Assembly (NCBI GenBank): GCA_020283715.1
Contig: JAIQCW010000025.1
Location: forward strand, 1 to 58,231
DNA from: Cytauxzoon felis
Lineage: Eukaryota; Apicomplexa; Aconoidasida; Piroplasmida; Theileriidae
Length of the DNA: 58,231 nt
Direction: 5' to 3'
The translations under genes were made by a program, and so were the position numbers. Numbering within the stretch: position 1 is the first letter of the stretch; each line of letters starts with the position of its first letter. Below, piece by piece: positions 10,249 through 19,819 of the stretch. The notes under the pieces were generated by a model. It did not search any database. It saw nothing but the letters and a program-made list of their open reading frames with translations, and was not told the origin of the DNA.

Positions 10249-10440
10249 ACCTCAGGTGGAACCCGCAGCTGATCTCAGGGAAGCGGAGGGGGAAGTAAAT
10301 AGAGGAGGCCACCACGGCTAGTGGAAGACAAGGAAAAAACTTCAAGTAGACTAACTGCACTTCAATTATCTGTTTACAATGTAAAATTTCATGAATAATG
10401 TTATTGATAATGTAAATGATTAAAAAGAGATTGAGAGTGA

Positions 10441-13400
10441 TTATCTAGTGGGTGTTTTTTTTCGGCTACTTTTTTTTGGTGTATTTGTATGGGTGATGGT
10501 TGTGGTTGATCTTTTACTAACGAGTTCGGAGACTTTGATATAATTGGGTGTGAGCCATTCTGGTTGTATAGCGATATTACCGACTTGGCATCTGAAGATG
10601 ATGCAAGCTCTTCTGGCTTCTGAGAGTGTTTCATGATGTCCTAGACTGAAACCTTTGGTACGGAATTTACCATTTTCTCTCCATTGGCATCTCCATAATT
10701 TTCTGCTTGCATCGAAATAGACACCGATTGGTAATGGTCCCATAGGTATAAGTGTATCTTGGCTACCATAAATTTCTGTAAGATTACTTACAGATGGTTT
10801 AGTAGGTGGTAATCTTTTTTGATTATGTTTTTGACTTCTTTTAGATGATGTATCACTATCTTCATTGAACCAATCTTCTTCAATATTATAATCAATACCC
10901 ATTTCAGCTTTATCACTTAGATTATTCATATCATAAATATACATATCATCATTTAAATCTGAATGACATAATTCTCTAGTACTTCTTCTAGAATTTGTAG
11001 TTATATTATCAAGACTAGTAGAACTACTACCTCTAAAACATTTATCTATAATATTCATTTTAATATTTTTAGATTTTGTTGGGCTTTCAGATAATCTTCT
11101 ACGTTTAGTATTTAAAATGAAATTTGGGCTTTGACTACTTATACTACTATAAGAATAACCATCTTCAATATCACTACTAATATCATCATATACATATTGA
11201 TCATTTTCAAATGTACTTTTATATTCTAAATTTTCATCTGTAACAACATCATCAACTAAATTATCATTAACATCAATAGGATTTATATTAATAGAATTAT
11301 TATCTTCAACATTATTTACATTTAATCCTTCATTCATATCATCACCACCATCATCTTCATCTGAGATATTTGCATCATCTTCATGATTATTAAATATATA
11401 TTCTGTTAATCTATAAGTTGATAACATTGCAGTGTTTAATGATGTTACAACTTTCTTTATACGTTCATCTTTTATATTCATATACTTTAAATTTATACTT
11501 AAATCAAGTGCTAAACGCATAGAATTACGTAGAAGTTCCATAACATTTACATCATTAACATCTTTATTTAATTGTAATGAACTAGATAATGCTTCTTTGA
11601 ATGAAGGTATAGATGAAAATGGAATATGATTAGTCGTTGTTGTATTCGTAGTTGCTGTTGCTGTAGATGTATTTGATGATGTAGATGTTAATTGTAAAGA
11701 TCTAGGTGTACTAGATGCAGGAGATATTGGAGATACAAGAGTAGTAGGAGCTCTATTTATATCCTTTGGTGGTGTACAGAAATCATCAGATGTAGTCTCT
11801 GTAAAACTCTTTGAAGATGATGTACGTATACCATCAATAGGTGATGGATCATCATGTTGATAAACATGATTGAAATCTTTAATAAATGAACAAGAATCGT
11901 CATCATCATCCTCATCCTCATCAATACCATCTATATCAGTATGATCCTCTTCCTCTTCTACTTCCTCCTCACCCTCTTCATCCTCATCTATCAATAATGA
12001 ATCATCAACCTTAACATCATCAGATAATCTAACCCATTTAGAATCATGATCATTAATATTAACATATCCAATATTATCATCTATAGATAAATTCATCCTA
12101 TCATCAGATGCTTCACTCAATGTCCAATCCAATTCCTTTCCACTTGATGTCCTTACACTCGCCGTTCCACCTGAGGTCTTTCCACTAGGCGTGGTGCCTT
12201 CTCCACTTGAGGTCCTGCCGTCAGCTCTTTTATTTACTTCCCCCTTCGCTTCCCTGAGATCAGCTACGGGTTCCACTTGAGGTCCAATCACTAACTTCAT
12301 TCCACTAGGCGTTCCATCTGAGGTTACAACCTTGACTTCCTCTTGCAGAGAGCTTCTTCTATTTACTTCCCCCTCAAGTTCCCGTAGATCACTTTCGGGT
12401 AGTCCACCTGAGGTTACATCTACTATACTCGAGGTCTGTTCTTCCGGGTTTACAACCTTTGTTCCTCCGGGTTGAATTCCTGTTCTTAGGGGTTGAACAC
12501 CTACGTTCTTCTGGGTTGACAAATTCTGTTCTTCCTCATTAACATCGCCACGATCTCCGGGAGTGGCTTTACTCTTTAGAGATGAATAATTAGAAGAAGC
12601 CTCCACGGCGAGTGGAACACTAGTTCTAACCTCAGGTGGAGAGCTGTCTGCAAGACCAACGGTGGATGCGAGTGGAACAGATGAAGGTAGTGATTGTACC
12701 TCAGGTGGAACATTGGATTGAGTTTCATGTAATGATTTGTGATTTGTTTTATTATAGTGTTTATTATTGATATATTCATGATTGGATAAATCGGTATAGA
12801 TTTTAGATATATTTGAAAGATTTTGTATACATTTGGAGCAGAAGCAGATGATATTATGATTAAATTTATTTTTTTTATCATTATTATTATTCTCATCATC
12901 AATTCTATTAATATTTTTTGGTGTAGATGATTCATCTTTATTATTATTAACATGTGATCTAGTTAATCTTTTTAAATTATCAAAGATGTGGTTGTTGATA
13001 CCATTAATATTATTACCATTATATAAATCACCTTCACCATATGTATTACTATTATTATAAAAATTCCACCAATATGGTATAATATCATTATTATTTATAA
13101 AAAAATCATTATTATGTCTTATATTTATATTATGATTATTATTTAATGGTTTTTTTATAGTTAAATAATCTTTTAATCTTTCTAATATTAATTTAAATGT
13201 ATTTTCTATATTATTAATAGATAATATACTAGGTTGTATAAATTCATGTAAGATTATATTATCATATTTTAAATCTGGTATATATTTACCAGAAAATTCA
13301 TCATAAAAACAATTTGTTAAATCAATAGTATATTCTACTAAATATTCAAAACAAAAATTATGTTTTAACCATCTTAAATATATTTTTATTGGTGATTGAC

Positions 13401-14208
13401 AATATATATTTACTTGATTTATTAATGATGAACATATAGAATCTAATTCATTTATAGCTTTATCTACTAATAATTCTGCATATTCATTACATTTATATAT
13501 TATATTTGTTAATATATTATTTGTCATTATGTTCGTTGATGTTGTTGTTAATATAAATCCTTCTAATATACCCATTGATCTTACTGATTCATTTATTAAA
13601 TCTAATGATTTTATTGGATCATCATGTATTGATATATGTTCTAATAATGTTAAACCATATTTACCTTCATCACCACCATCTATTATATCTGATAATATTA
13701 TATCTATATCATCATGTAATTTAATCATATTATATATACCCTTATCTATTATATTACACTCTTCACATATTATAGATATTTCATCTATATTATTATCTCT
13801 TTTTATTATTTCATTCATACCATATCTTCTACATTGAGATAAATTACTATATAAATATAAATCATCTTTATTTAATACTGCTATACATTGTGATGTATTA
13901 AATTCTATTATTATAAAATTATTATCCTTATCTATTATATCCAATTTATCTATTATATATATATATTCATCACATACATCACTACCTTTATCATCCTTAC
14001 AATTACAATGCACTTCATTATTAAATCTATTCAAATTTGATAATGTCTCATGTACCCAACAATAACTATTCAAATACCTATTTATATTATTCACAACAGA
14101 TACACGATTATAATATACACCCAATCTATTACCATTCAATGTATTCTCCAATACACGACTTCTAGGTATCAAATAGAAATCCAATCTTACATTCGTCATT
14201 TCTACCAT
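10441..14208 (-). CDS. ApiAP2-domain DNA-binding protein
   Basis: A 1255-residue single-exon protein with one AP2 domain near the C-terminus, about residues 1157-1209 (GVYFDASRKLWRCQW, then SEARRACIIFRCQV), followed by a basic tail (KKSSRKKTPTR). ApiAP2 proteins are the main sequence-specific transcription regulators of apicomplexans. The N-terminal ~430 residues are Asn/Ile-rich and may hold an uncharacterised helical domain. Residues about 495-697 are translated from the foldback repeat ([41 protein letters not shown]). Residues ~740-850 are acidic and Ser/Thr-rich. The start at 14208 is the first Met of the frame, just 3' of a GAA-rich tract. The target genes cannot be told from sequence. 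Confidence 0.85.
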   Translation of the reverse strand: MVEMTNVRLDFYLIPRSRVLENTLNGNRLGVYYNRVSVVNNINRYLNSYCWVHETLSNLNRFNNEVHCNCKDDKGSDVCDEYIYIIDKLDIIDKDNNFIIIEFNTSQCIAVLNKDDLYLYSNLSQCRRYGMNEIIKRDNNIDEISIICEECNIIDKGIYNMIKLHDDIDIILSDIIDGGDEGKYGLTLLEHISIHDDPIKSLDLINESVRSMGILEGFILTTTSTNIMTNNILTNIIYKCNEYAELLVDKAINELDSICSSLINQVNIYCQSPIKIYLRWLKHNFCFEYLVEYTIDLTNCFYDEFSGKYIPDLKYDNIILHEFIQPSILSINNIENTFKLILERLKDYLTIKKPLNNNHNINIRHNNDFFINNNDIIPYWWNFYNNSNTYGEGDLYNGNNINGINNHIFDNLKRLTRSHVNNNKDESSTPKNINRIDDENNNNDKKNKFNHNIICFCSKCIQNLSNISKIYTDLSNHEYINNKHYNKTNHKSLHETQSNVPPEVQSLPSSVPLASTVGLADSSPPEVRTSVPLAVEASSNYSSLKSKATPGDRGDVNEEEQNLSTQKNVGVQPLRTGIQPGGTKVVNPEEQTSSIVDVTSGGLPESDLRELEGEVNRRSSLQEEVKVVTSDGTPSGMKLVIGPQVEPVADLREAKGEVNKRADGRTSSGEGTTPSGKTSGGTASVRTSSGKELDWTLSEASDDRMNLSIDDNIGYVNINDHDSKWVRLSDDVKVDDSLLIDEDEEGEEEVEEEEDHTDIDGIDEDEDDDDDSCSFIKDFNHVYQHDDPSPIDGIRTSSSKSFTETTSDDFCTPPKDINRAPTTLVSPISPASSTPRSLQLTSTSSNTSTATATTNTTTTNHIPFSSIPSFKEALSSSLQLNKDVNDVNVMELLRNSMRLALDLSINLKYMNIKDERIKKVVTSLNTAMLSTYRLTEYIFNNHEDDANISDEDDGGDDMNEGLNVNNVEDNNSININPIDVNDNLVDDVVTDENLEYKSTFENDQYVYDDISSDIEDGYSYSSISSQSPNFILNTKRRRLSESPTKSKNIKMNIIDKCFRGSSSTSLDNITTNSRRSTRELCHSDLNDDMYIYDMNNLSDKAEMGIDYNIEEDWFNEDSDTSSKRSQKHNQKRLPPTKPSVSNLTEIYGSQDTLIPMGPLPIGVYFDASRKLWRCQWRENGKFRTKGFSLGHHETLSEARRACIIFRCQVGNIAIQPEWLTPNYIKVSELVSKRSTTTITHTNTPKKSSRKKTPTR
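12115..12722. repeat. Exonic foldback repeat in the ApiAP2 gene
   Basis: About 600 bp of modules read in frame. Forward-strand order includes CCACTTGATGTCC, CCACCTGAGGTC, CCACTAGGCGTGG, CTGCCGTCAGCTC, CCCTGAGATCAGCTACGGG, TTGCAGAGAGC, TTCCCGTAGATCACTTTCGG, several GTTCTTCCGGG and CTTAGGGGTTG modules, CACGATCTCCGGGAGTGG, and CCTCAGGTGGAAC at the far end. It contains nearly every module type in the window. Confidence 0.9.
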
Positions 14209-15139
14209 TGAAGAAGGAAGAAGAAGAAGAAGAAGAAGAAGTATTATCGTACTTTTATTATAATGGAAGTATTATTCTTCCTCAATTATGGAGGAAGTAT
14301 TCTTCAATGATAAAAGTATTGTTGTCCTTCAATGATAAAAGTATTGTTGTCCCTCAATGATGGAAGTGTTGTCGTACTTCTATAAGTAAAGAGTATTATT
14401 GTCCTCCTCCTCCTTCGTCGTCGTCGTCTTCGTGAAATGGTTGGGGAATTGATGAAAACTTCGTTAATAGAGTATTAGACGCGCAAGTCAATAATACAAC
14501 TGCAATTGTTTAAATAAATAATCAACTTCTGCTTTAATTAATAATAAGAGTTCATTTATTAACCTAATCACTTCATTAAATATTATTAAAAACTACATTA
14601 ATTAATGGCAGCACGCGCAAAGATTCTAAACATATATCCAGTACGAATATATAATATACCTTTACATAATATCAACATAAACACATTTTTAATACAAAAC
14701 GACAATTAATATAATACAAACTTAAAATATTAAGGCGATAAATAAAACATCTCTAATAATATAAATCTATAATTAATGATGCTGCCATCCCCAGATTCTA
14801 TATCCATAAAGAGAAACACATCCATGATATCATCATCACATGAATCTCAAATTATCAATATACTATCTTACTATATACACATATACATAATTTCTACCTA
14901 TACTCATATATATTTGTCTTTAGATTCTACCCAATCAACTTAATCTAATAAATCTCCATACAAGACACTCCAATCCAATGTTGATACTCTTAATTTTTTA
15001 TTTCTAGCCTTGTATTAGCAATTTATATAAAAATTTTCATACGCTCTATGCATTCATCAGATCTATGTGTTGCCTCCATTTCCCTGTTGCATGCATCACA
15101 ACACACCTTTCAATTCTTAACCCCCTTACACATCCCTCG
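14209..15139. other. Intergenic region with GAA tract and 25-bp minisatellite-like units
   Basis: 14214-14242 is a (GAA)n-like tract. 14265-14375 carries several diverged copies of a unit like AAGTATTGTTGTCCTTCAATG, the same unit that forms a clean array in SF3B3 intron 2. The rest, to 15139, is AT-rich. No supported ORF, tRNA or conserved RNA is seen. Confidence 0.6.
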
Positions 15140-15485
15140 TTAACCCTTAAATACATCCTCTAATTCACCACTCTTATGCAATTCTAATACTATATCACAT
15201 CCTCCCACCAATTTACCTCTCACAAATAACTGAGGAAACGTAGGCCAACCTGTGACAGACTTTATACAATCACGAAGTAAATCATGAGATAACACATCTA
15301 TATAAGCATAATCATTCAATTTATAATTTTTAGTATCTCTATCATCTATTAATATCATATATACAATCATTTAACACCAAACTTACTCTACGACTGAACT
15401 GACACTGAGGTTCATCCGGGGTTCCCTTAATAAACACCAAAATACGCTCGTCTTCTATTGTCTTTTTAATTTTATTTGTAATTTC
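15140..15485 (-). CDS. Monothiol glutaredoxin, 5' end incomplete and one-base frame break
   Basis: Two exons seen: 15485-15387 (coding ...RILVFIKGTPDEPQCQFSRR) and 15345-15140 (IDVLSHDLLRDC..GWPTFPQLFVRG..GGCDI), with a 41-nt intron. The WPTFPQLFV..GGCD glutathione-binding region is diagnostic of Grx5-type proteins, which carry Fe-S clusters, usually in mitochondria or the apicoplast. The active-site motif reads CQFS instead of the usual CGFS. At the start of exon 2 the frame MIEILKNYK is broken by one missing base in a T5 run (15327-15331; A5 in the coding strand); six would keep it open. An acceptor TAG at 15488-15486 and a stop just upstream imply an earlier exon, perhaps within 15490-15760, that I could not define. 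Confidence 0.75.
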
Positions 15486-16417
15486 CTACATTTAAAGTGT
15501 GAATTTTATCGAATTTGATGACTAGGTCAAGAATATCAAAGTCATCCAAGAGATGTGTAGGAGGTGACAGTAGGTAATTTGGAGCTGCACGAATGTGTAG
15601 ATAAAAGTGACATATATTTACTCCAAATGGAAGATATCCGGTATCAACAGATGTTTCAGACATTAATAATACCAAAAATGGTACTAAGTTGGAATGTTTC
15701 CCATGTATACCTTCGACGCTGCATCAATCTCATAGTACCGAGCAAGGAACAAAAACGGAAGCCGGTGATACGTATGCAACTCTCTAATGATTGTCATCGA
15801 TTGAAGAGTCTAAATATAAACCATATGTCCACGATTATAGACATTCTAATGTCATCATACATTTGGTACAAAAGAGAGTACAATAGTCCAATAAAGACTT
15901 CGTGGTGATGAATTTCATCTTATAGTGTCAGGAAAACCCATTCAAAGCGTGTATACATATCTACCATGCACCAAACTGTCACCTAGACCTCAAAGACGTT
16001 TACAAACCTCAGTTAAACTCGCGTTTGATGTAAACCTTCTATAGTTACCTGAGTTTATTATGAAATTTGAGGGCTGAATGTGTCAACAAACTTGTAAAAA
16101 TGCCGTAATTTAACTTGTATCCAAGACGTTTACCTACGCTTGCCAACATGAATGATGAACTCATTTTATACGATTGGAACAAAATTTCAAGGCAATTCTT
16201 GGAAATTGAACTACAATTAATATAAATGATTGAATTGGCCTAAAATATTAAAAGATTCCATATATGAAATCAAATTTGAGAATCGCCCTGTAGAGGATGA
16301 TCTCTTGGGTCCGTCTATATAACTCCTGAAATCACTTTATAAAAAGTGTGAATTAAATGCCCTTAATTTTTTACATAAATAATGACATGTAAAGTAATAT
16401 ATAGTTAAATGTAGGAA
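15486..16417. other. Intergenic stretch, no defined gene
   Basis: It should contain the first exon(s) of the glutaredoxin gene on the reverse strand; a Met-containing frame at 15472-15675 is one candidate. Nothing else is supported. No tRNA-like B box or snRNA signature was recognised. Confidence 0.4.
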
Positions 16418-16945
16418 ATGTCAGAATCACTTGAAGGCTCTGGTGAAGAGTTGACGTATGTATCACCTATCGCAAGTCCAAGATTGACTGGTAAGGTATT
16501 ATCGAGGTCATTAAAATTAGTAAAGCGTGTAATATCCTTAGAAAAGTTGGCTAAACAACATAAATTATCGGGAAAAGGTCAAGGTGATCCTGTATTAACA
16601 CGATTAGTTAAGCGTGGAGTACAAGATGTTACTAAAGCATTAAGGAAGGGTATCAGTGGAATAGTACTGATAGCTTCAGATGTACATCCAGTGGATGTTA
16701 TAGCACATGTACCAATTTTATGTGAAGAAATGTCCATACCTTATGGATATGTCACGTCGAAGCGTATTTTATCCGACGTTTGTCATTCTAAAAGACCCAC
16801 TTGTGTCGTTATGATTTGCAAACCCGCTAATGATCTCACGAGTAGAATCAGTAAAATTGTCACAGAGTCCTCTGATAAACTAAACTACTCCGAACTCTTT
16901 TCCAAAGTTGACAATGCTATTCGGAAGGATCACCCCTACCTTTAA
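16418..16945 (+). CDS. NHP2: NHP2, H/ACA snoRNP protein (L7Ae family)
   Basis: A 175-residue single-exon protein. The L7Ae/eL8 RNA-binding core is clear: KRGVQDVTKALRKG, then GIVLIASDVHPVDVIAHVP and LCEEMSIPYGYV. The N-terminal ~25 residues are a short Ser-rich extension (YVSPIASPRLTGKVLSRSLK). NHP2 binds the kink of H/ACA guide RNAs with dyskerin, NOP10 and GAR1 and supports pseudouridylation of rRNA in the nucleolus. The pattern GVQDVTKALRKG favours NHP2 over SNU13 or ribosomal eL8. The length is normal for eukaryotic NHP2 (about 150-175). The next gene downstream is convergent (RanBP1), 117 nt away. Confidence 0.88.
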   Translation: MSESLEGSGEELTYVSPIASPRLTGKVLSRSLKLVKRVISLEKLAKQHKLSGKGQGDPVLTRLVKRGVQDVTKALRKGISGIVLIASDVHPVDVIAHVPILCEEMSIPYGYVTSKRILSDVCHSKRPTCVVMICKPANDLTSRISKIVTESSDKLNYSELFSKVDNAIRKDHPYL

Positions 16946-17062
16946 CGAAGCAAACCGAAGATACGATCTCTCTCCTCACAGAAAATTAAACGGAACTATA
17001 GATGACGGTATATCAGTACATCAATATGCATAGTCACTTGGAACTTCCTCAGTAACAACAGA

Positions 17063-17792
17063 TTAAAACAGTTTTTTATTAACATCAACAGCTTCTTGGA
17101 ATTTAGTTTTGAATTCTTGTGCTTGTTCTACATTAGAGAATTTGAGTGCTAGTTGTTCGACTTTAGTCTCATCCTCGAGTGTATTATGAGCCATCCAAAC
17201 CCATATTTTATCACTACCAACATTTGGTGTAAGTTTACATAGGCCATCAGTTTCATGAACATAATGATTTGCCACAACCTTTAATGTCTTCTCTTGTCTC
17301 AATAAAAATCTAATCTTCCCCGTTGTTTTATGTCTAAGTAATTTAGAATCACCCAAGCCACGCTCTTTCCATACGCCTGTACCATCAGTGTCTGTAGCCC
17401 ATCTATACAACTTTGACCTCTGTTTCCAAAACACCTCCTCATCCTCTTCACCAGTCTCCACCTTTATCTCCTTCACCTCAACCTAAATGAAAAGAAATTA
17501 TATGAATTGATTAAAGTTATGAATCGTCTATGTACAAGTTGACCTTGAGGTACATGTACAATACAAGTAGACAAGAGTAGACATTCATTAATCATTATTA
17601 TTAATTTAAAAAACATACCTTTCTTGCTTTCCAATCACCTTCTACAACCTCCTCTTCCTCCTCATTTGCGGCAGCGTCATCAGGATTCTCCTTCACATCA
17701 TCACTACTCTTTCCTTTATCATCAGAATCCTTCACTTGGTCAGTCTTAACCTCGTCTTTTTTAACATCATCGCCATCTAATACGTCTGACAT
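17063..17792 (-). CDS. RANBP1: Ran-binding protein 1
   Basis: Two exons, 17792-17619 and 17482-17063, joined across a 136-nt intron (GTATGT..TTTAG). The protein has an acidic, Lys/Asp-rich N-terminus (VKTDQVKDSDDKGKSS, NEEEEEVVEGDWKARK) and one Ran-binding domain: EEVFWKQRSKLYRWA, WKERGLGDSKLLRHKTTGKIRFLLRQEKT (shown in part), KVVANHYVH, then VWMAHNTLEDETKVEQLALKF. RanBP1 binds Ran-GTP and, with RanGAP, promotes GTP hydrolysis, releasing cargo complexes at the cytoplasmic side of the nuclear pore. I chose the Met at 17792 (MSDVLDGDD) because the longer in-frame start at 17861 would add a hydrophobic stretch not expected in this family. Length is about 197 residues. Confidence 0.9.
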
Positions 17793-18257
17793 TTTGATGA
17801 TTGTCAACTTTGAAATTATACCGAGAAAAAACAATCTAATAATTACAAGTATATTCCCCATACAGAACTGATGGAGATTGGAAGATGATTACAAGTGGTT
17901 ATTGAAGTGCTGATGTGAATTATTAATACATTTTAAATATTGAAATAATTTTATTAAAATCTACTAACATAAATTTATCTAGCATATTATAATAGTGATA
18001 GTAACAACACTTATAATGAAGATAACATTACACATTAATTATAAATGATTAATAAAGAATAATTACTGAATACCAGCAGTAATATTTACTTGTGTGTCCA
18101 TATTCCATCAATATCCATCACTTATTCCCTCATCTCCACTTGAAATCCAGCCCACCCGAGGTTCAATGTCTACACCTTCCGTCGTCTTGCAGACAGCTCT
18201 TCTATTTAGTTCCCCCTACGCCTACCGTATGTCGGCTACGGGTCCACTTGAGGTCCA

Positions 18258-18607
18258 AAACTATAATATTCTATTTATTAATTGAATGATAATTATCATA
18301 ATTAATGTATATTTTTATTTATAACTGAAGTTTAATATTTTAATAATTATATGAAGTGTATAGAAGTTAGTATTATTATAAGTATAGTATACTTACTACA
18401 GTAGTTACAATTCATGTTAATAGTAATATAGTATATACATTATATCAATTATTTATATAAATACATATATATCATCATACAACTATACTTCATCCTTCAA
18501 TTGTATTAATATAATAGTATATATTATAGCCATGTATATATCATCAATAGACGGTTAAACAGTAGGGTAAATAGTGTTTATTATCCCTACATTCCTGGGG
18601 TTTTGTA
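18258..18607 (+). promoter_or_regulatory. Conserved AT-rich leader of antigen cassette B
   Basis: Shares long blocks with the other three leaders, including AACTGAAGTTTAATATTTT, AGTATAGTATAC, CATCATACAACTATACTTCA and AGTAGGGTAAATAGTGTT, and ends in CCCTACATTCCTGGGG just before the ORF. TTTTGTAG at 18601-18608 could act as a splice acceptor. Confidence 0.6.
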
Positions 18608-19693
18608 GTGTTTTTACCATTAGGATTTATCAGATATTATACGAGAGGACAGACATGGAATGAAGACTCTAATCTTCGAGATGTAAATCCAGATGATCAA
18701 AGTGCTGCTACTGGTAAACTTAAAGAAGAACTCGATAAACTCAAAGATAAATATGAAATTGATATTGGATATACAACTGTTGGTACTCCATACCCAGCAA
18801 ATGCTGAGGGCTCCGAAATTACTGTTGAAAGGAAGACCAGTACTGATGAGCCTCAAAAAGTACCAGCAGGTTATGTTAGATATAAACATTACTCTACAAG
18901 TGGTGATTTCAAATTAGGTCTCGTTAGGTATAAAGATATTCCATTGAAATTCGACCAAGATATTACGGAAGAAGTTCGAGCTGTCTATGTATATTACCAT
19001 AAAGATAATGATCAGCAACATGAATTCCCATTGATTGTATGTGTCGATACAGGAAGTAATACAAGGAAATATTACAAGAGGGGGAACAAGTGGACAGAAG
19101 TTACTGGTGAACTTGCTAAAAAGGACCCGGAAAGTGCTGAAGTTGCTCCTCTACTTAGCGGTCAATTTACTACACTCATCCAAGAATATGAAGTTAAGCT
19201 TGAACAATCAAATGGTGATTACAAAGCACGCCCTCAGCCCGCTGGTAGTAATCCAAACATTACTGTTTCACCATTACAAAAAAGTGGTGATTATAATGGT
19301 TATAAACATCTGATACCTGGAGCTAGTGGTGGAAAAATAAATTATATTTCAATATACAATCAACCTATAAAGGGTGTTACTTATGTAGAGACTGGTAATG
19401 GATTTCAAGTAACTTCCGATAATGGAGGCTTGTACGTATATTATGTTGAAATAAATAAGCCTTTGTTGATATGTTTATCTCAAAGTGGTGAAAAAGGTAC
19501 TGGCAACACATGGTATCAACGGAATCCAAATAAGACATGGAGCACTGCAGCAGGGCTTACTGCTACCCATGATCCAAACACTATTTCCGGATTTACAACT
19601 CAACTCGATAAAATTAAAGGTGAACTTACTAAAGATAATAAGACAGATACAGGTTATCTTCCATTGGGGTACATTTTAATTTCAACATCATAA
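18608..19693 (+). CDS. Repetitive antigen-like protein B, start unresolved
   Basis: Frame of 361 codons in the same unrecognised family as 7494-9905 and 27176-28297. It has three to four units, each with a VYVYY..PLI/LLICV segment and a YYKRGNKW or WYQRNPNKTW end. It begins at GTG (18608) with FLPLGFIRYYTRGQ; no ATG precedes it in frame before a stop, so either an upstream exon is spliced in at TTTTGTAG or the copy is not translated. The region 19171-19381 matches 8608-8817 (reverse strand) with one difference seen over ~210 bp. It ends KTDTGYLPLGYILISTS, where the third copy ends KTDTGYITLDLF, directly next to the right repeat half. A secreted surface or host-interface role is conjecture. 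Confidence 0.6.
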   Translation: MFLPLGFIRYYTRGQTWNEDSNLRDVNPDDQSAATGKLKEELDKLKDKYEIDIGYTTVGTPYPANAEGSEITVERKTSTDEPQKVPAGYVRYKHYSTSGDFKLGLVRYKDIPLKFDQDITEEVRAVYVYYHKDNDQQHEFPLIVCVDTGSNTRKYYKRGNKWTEVTGELAKKDPESAEVAPLLSGQFTTLIQEYEVKLEQSNGDYKARPQPAGSNPNITVSPLQKSGDYNGYKHLIPGASGGKINYISIYNQPIKGVTYVETGNGFQVTSDNGGLYVYYVEINKPLLICLSQSGEKGTGNTWYQRNPNKTWSTAAGLTATHDPNTISGFTTQLDKIKGELTKDNKTDTGYLPLGYILISTS

Positions 19694-19819
19694 ATCACCT
19701 GGAAGCGATCTATGGGAGCTGGAGGGGGAAGTAAATAGAGAAGGCTCCACGCCTAGTGGAAGAAGAGGTGGAGTTGGTGTTGTAACCTCAAGTGGAGTGT
19801 ATATAAATGATTGATGAGA

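Larger units (their letters stand above)
7275..10345. mobile_element. Composite cassette A: foldback halves around antigen-like ORF and leader
   Basis: Left half at 7275-7378 (degraded CCACCAAAGGTC end, CAACTAGGCGTAGTGCC hairpin, CTACGCCTACC..GTCGGCTACGGG module). Right half at 10249-10345 (GACCTCAGGTGGAACCCGC, GCTGATCTCAGGGAAGCGG, linker, CCACCACGGCTAGTGG). Between them lie the reverse-strand ORF 7494-9905 and its AT-rich leader 9906-10248. The arrangement is seen in the sequence; that it moves as a unit is inference, based on three similar composites here. Confidence 0.65.
18137..19797. mobile_element. Composite cassette B: foldback halves around antigen-like ORF and leader
   Basis: Left half 18137-18257: CCACCCGAGGTTC, CTTGCAGACAGCTCTTC, CTACGCCTACC..GTCGGCTACGGG, CCACTTGAGGTCC. 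Right half 19696-19797: CACCTGGAAGCGATCTATGG, linker AAATAGAGAAGG, CTCCACGCCTAGTGGA, GTAACCTCAAGTGGAG. Leader 18258-18607 and ORF 18608-19693 lie between. The orientation of the two halves is inverted, as in cassettes A and C. Confidence 0.65.
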
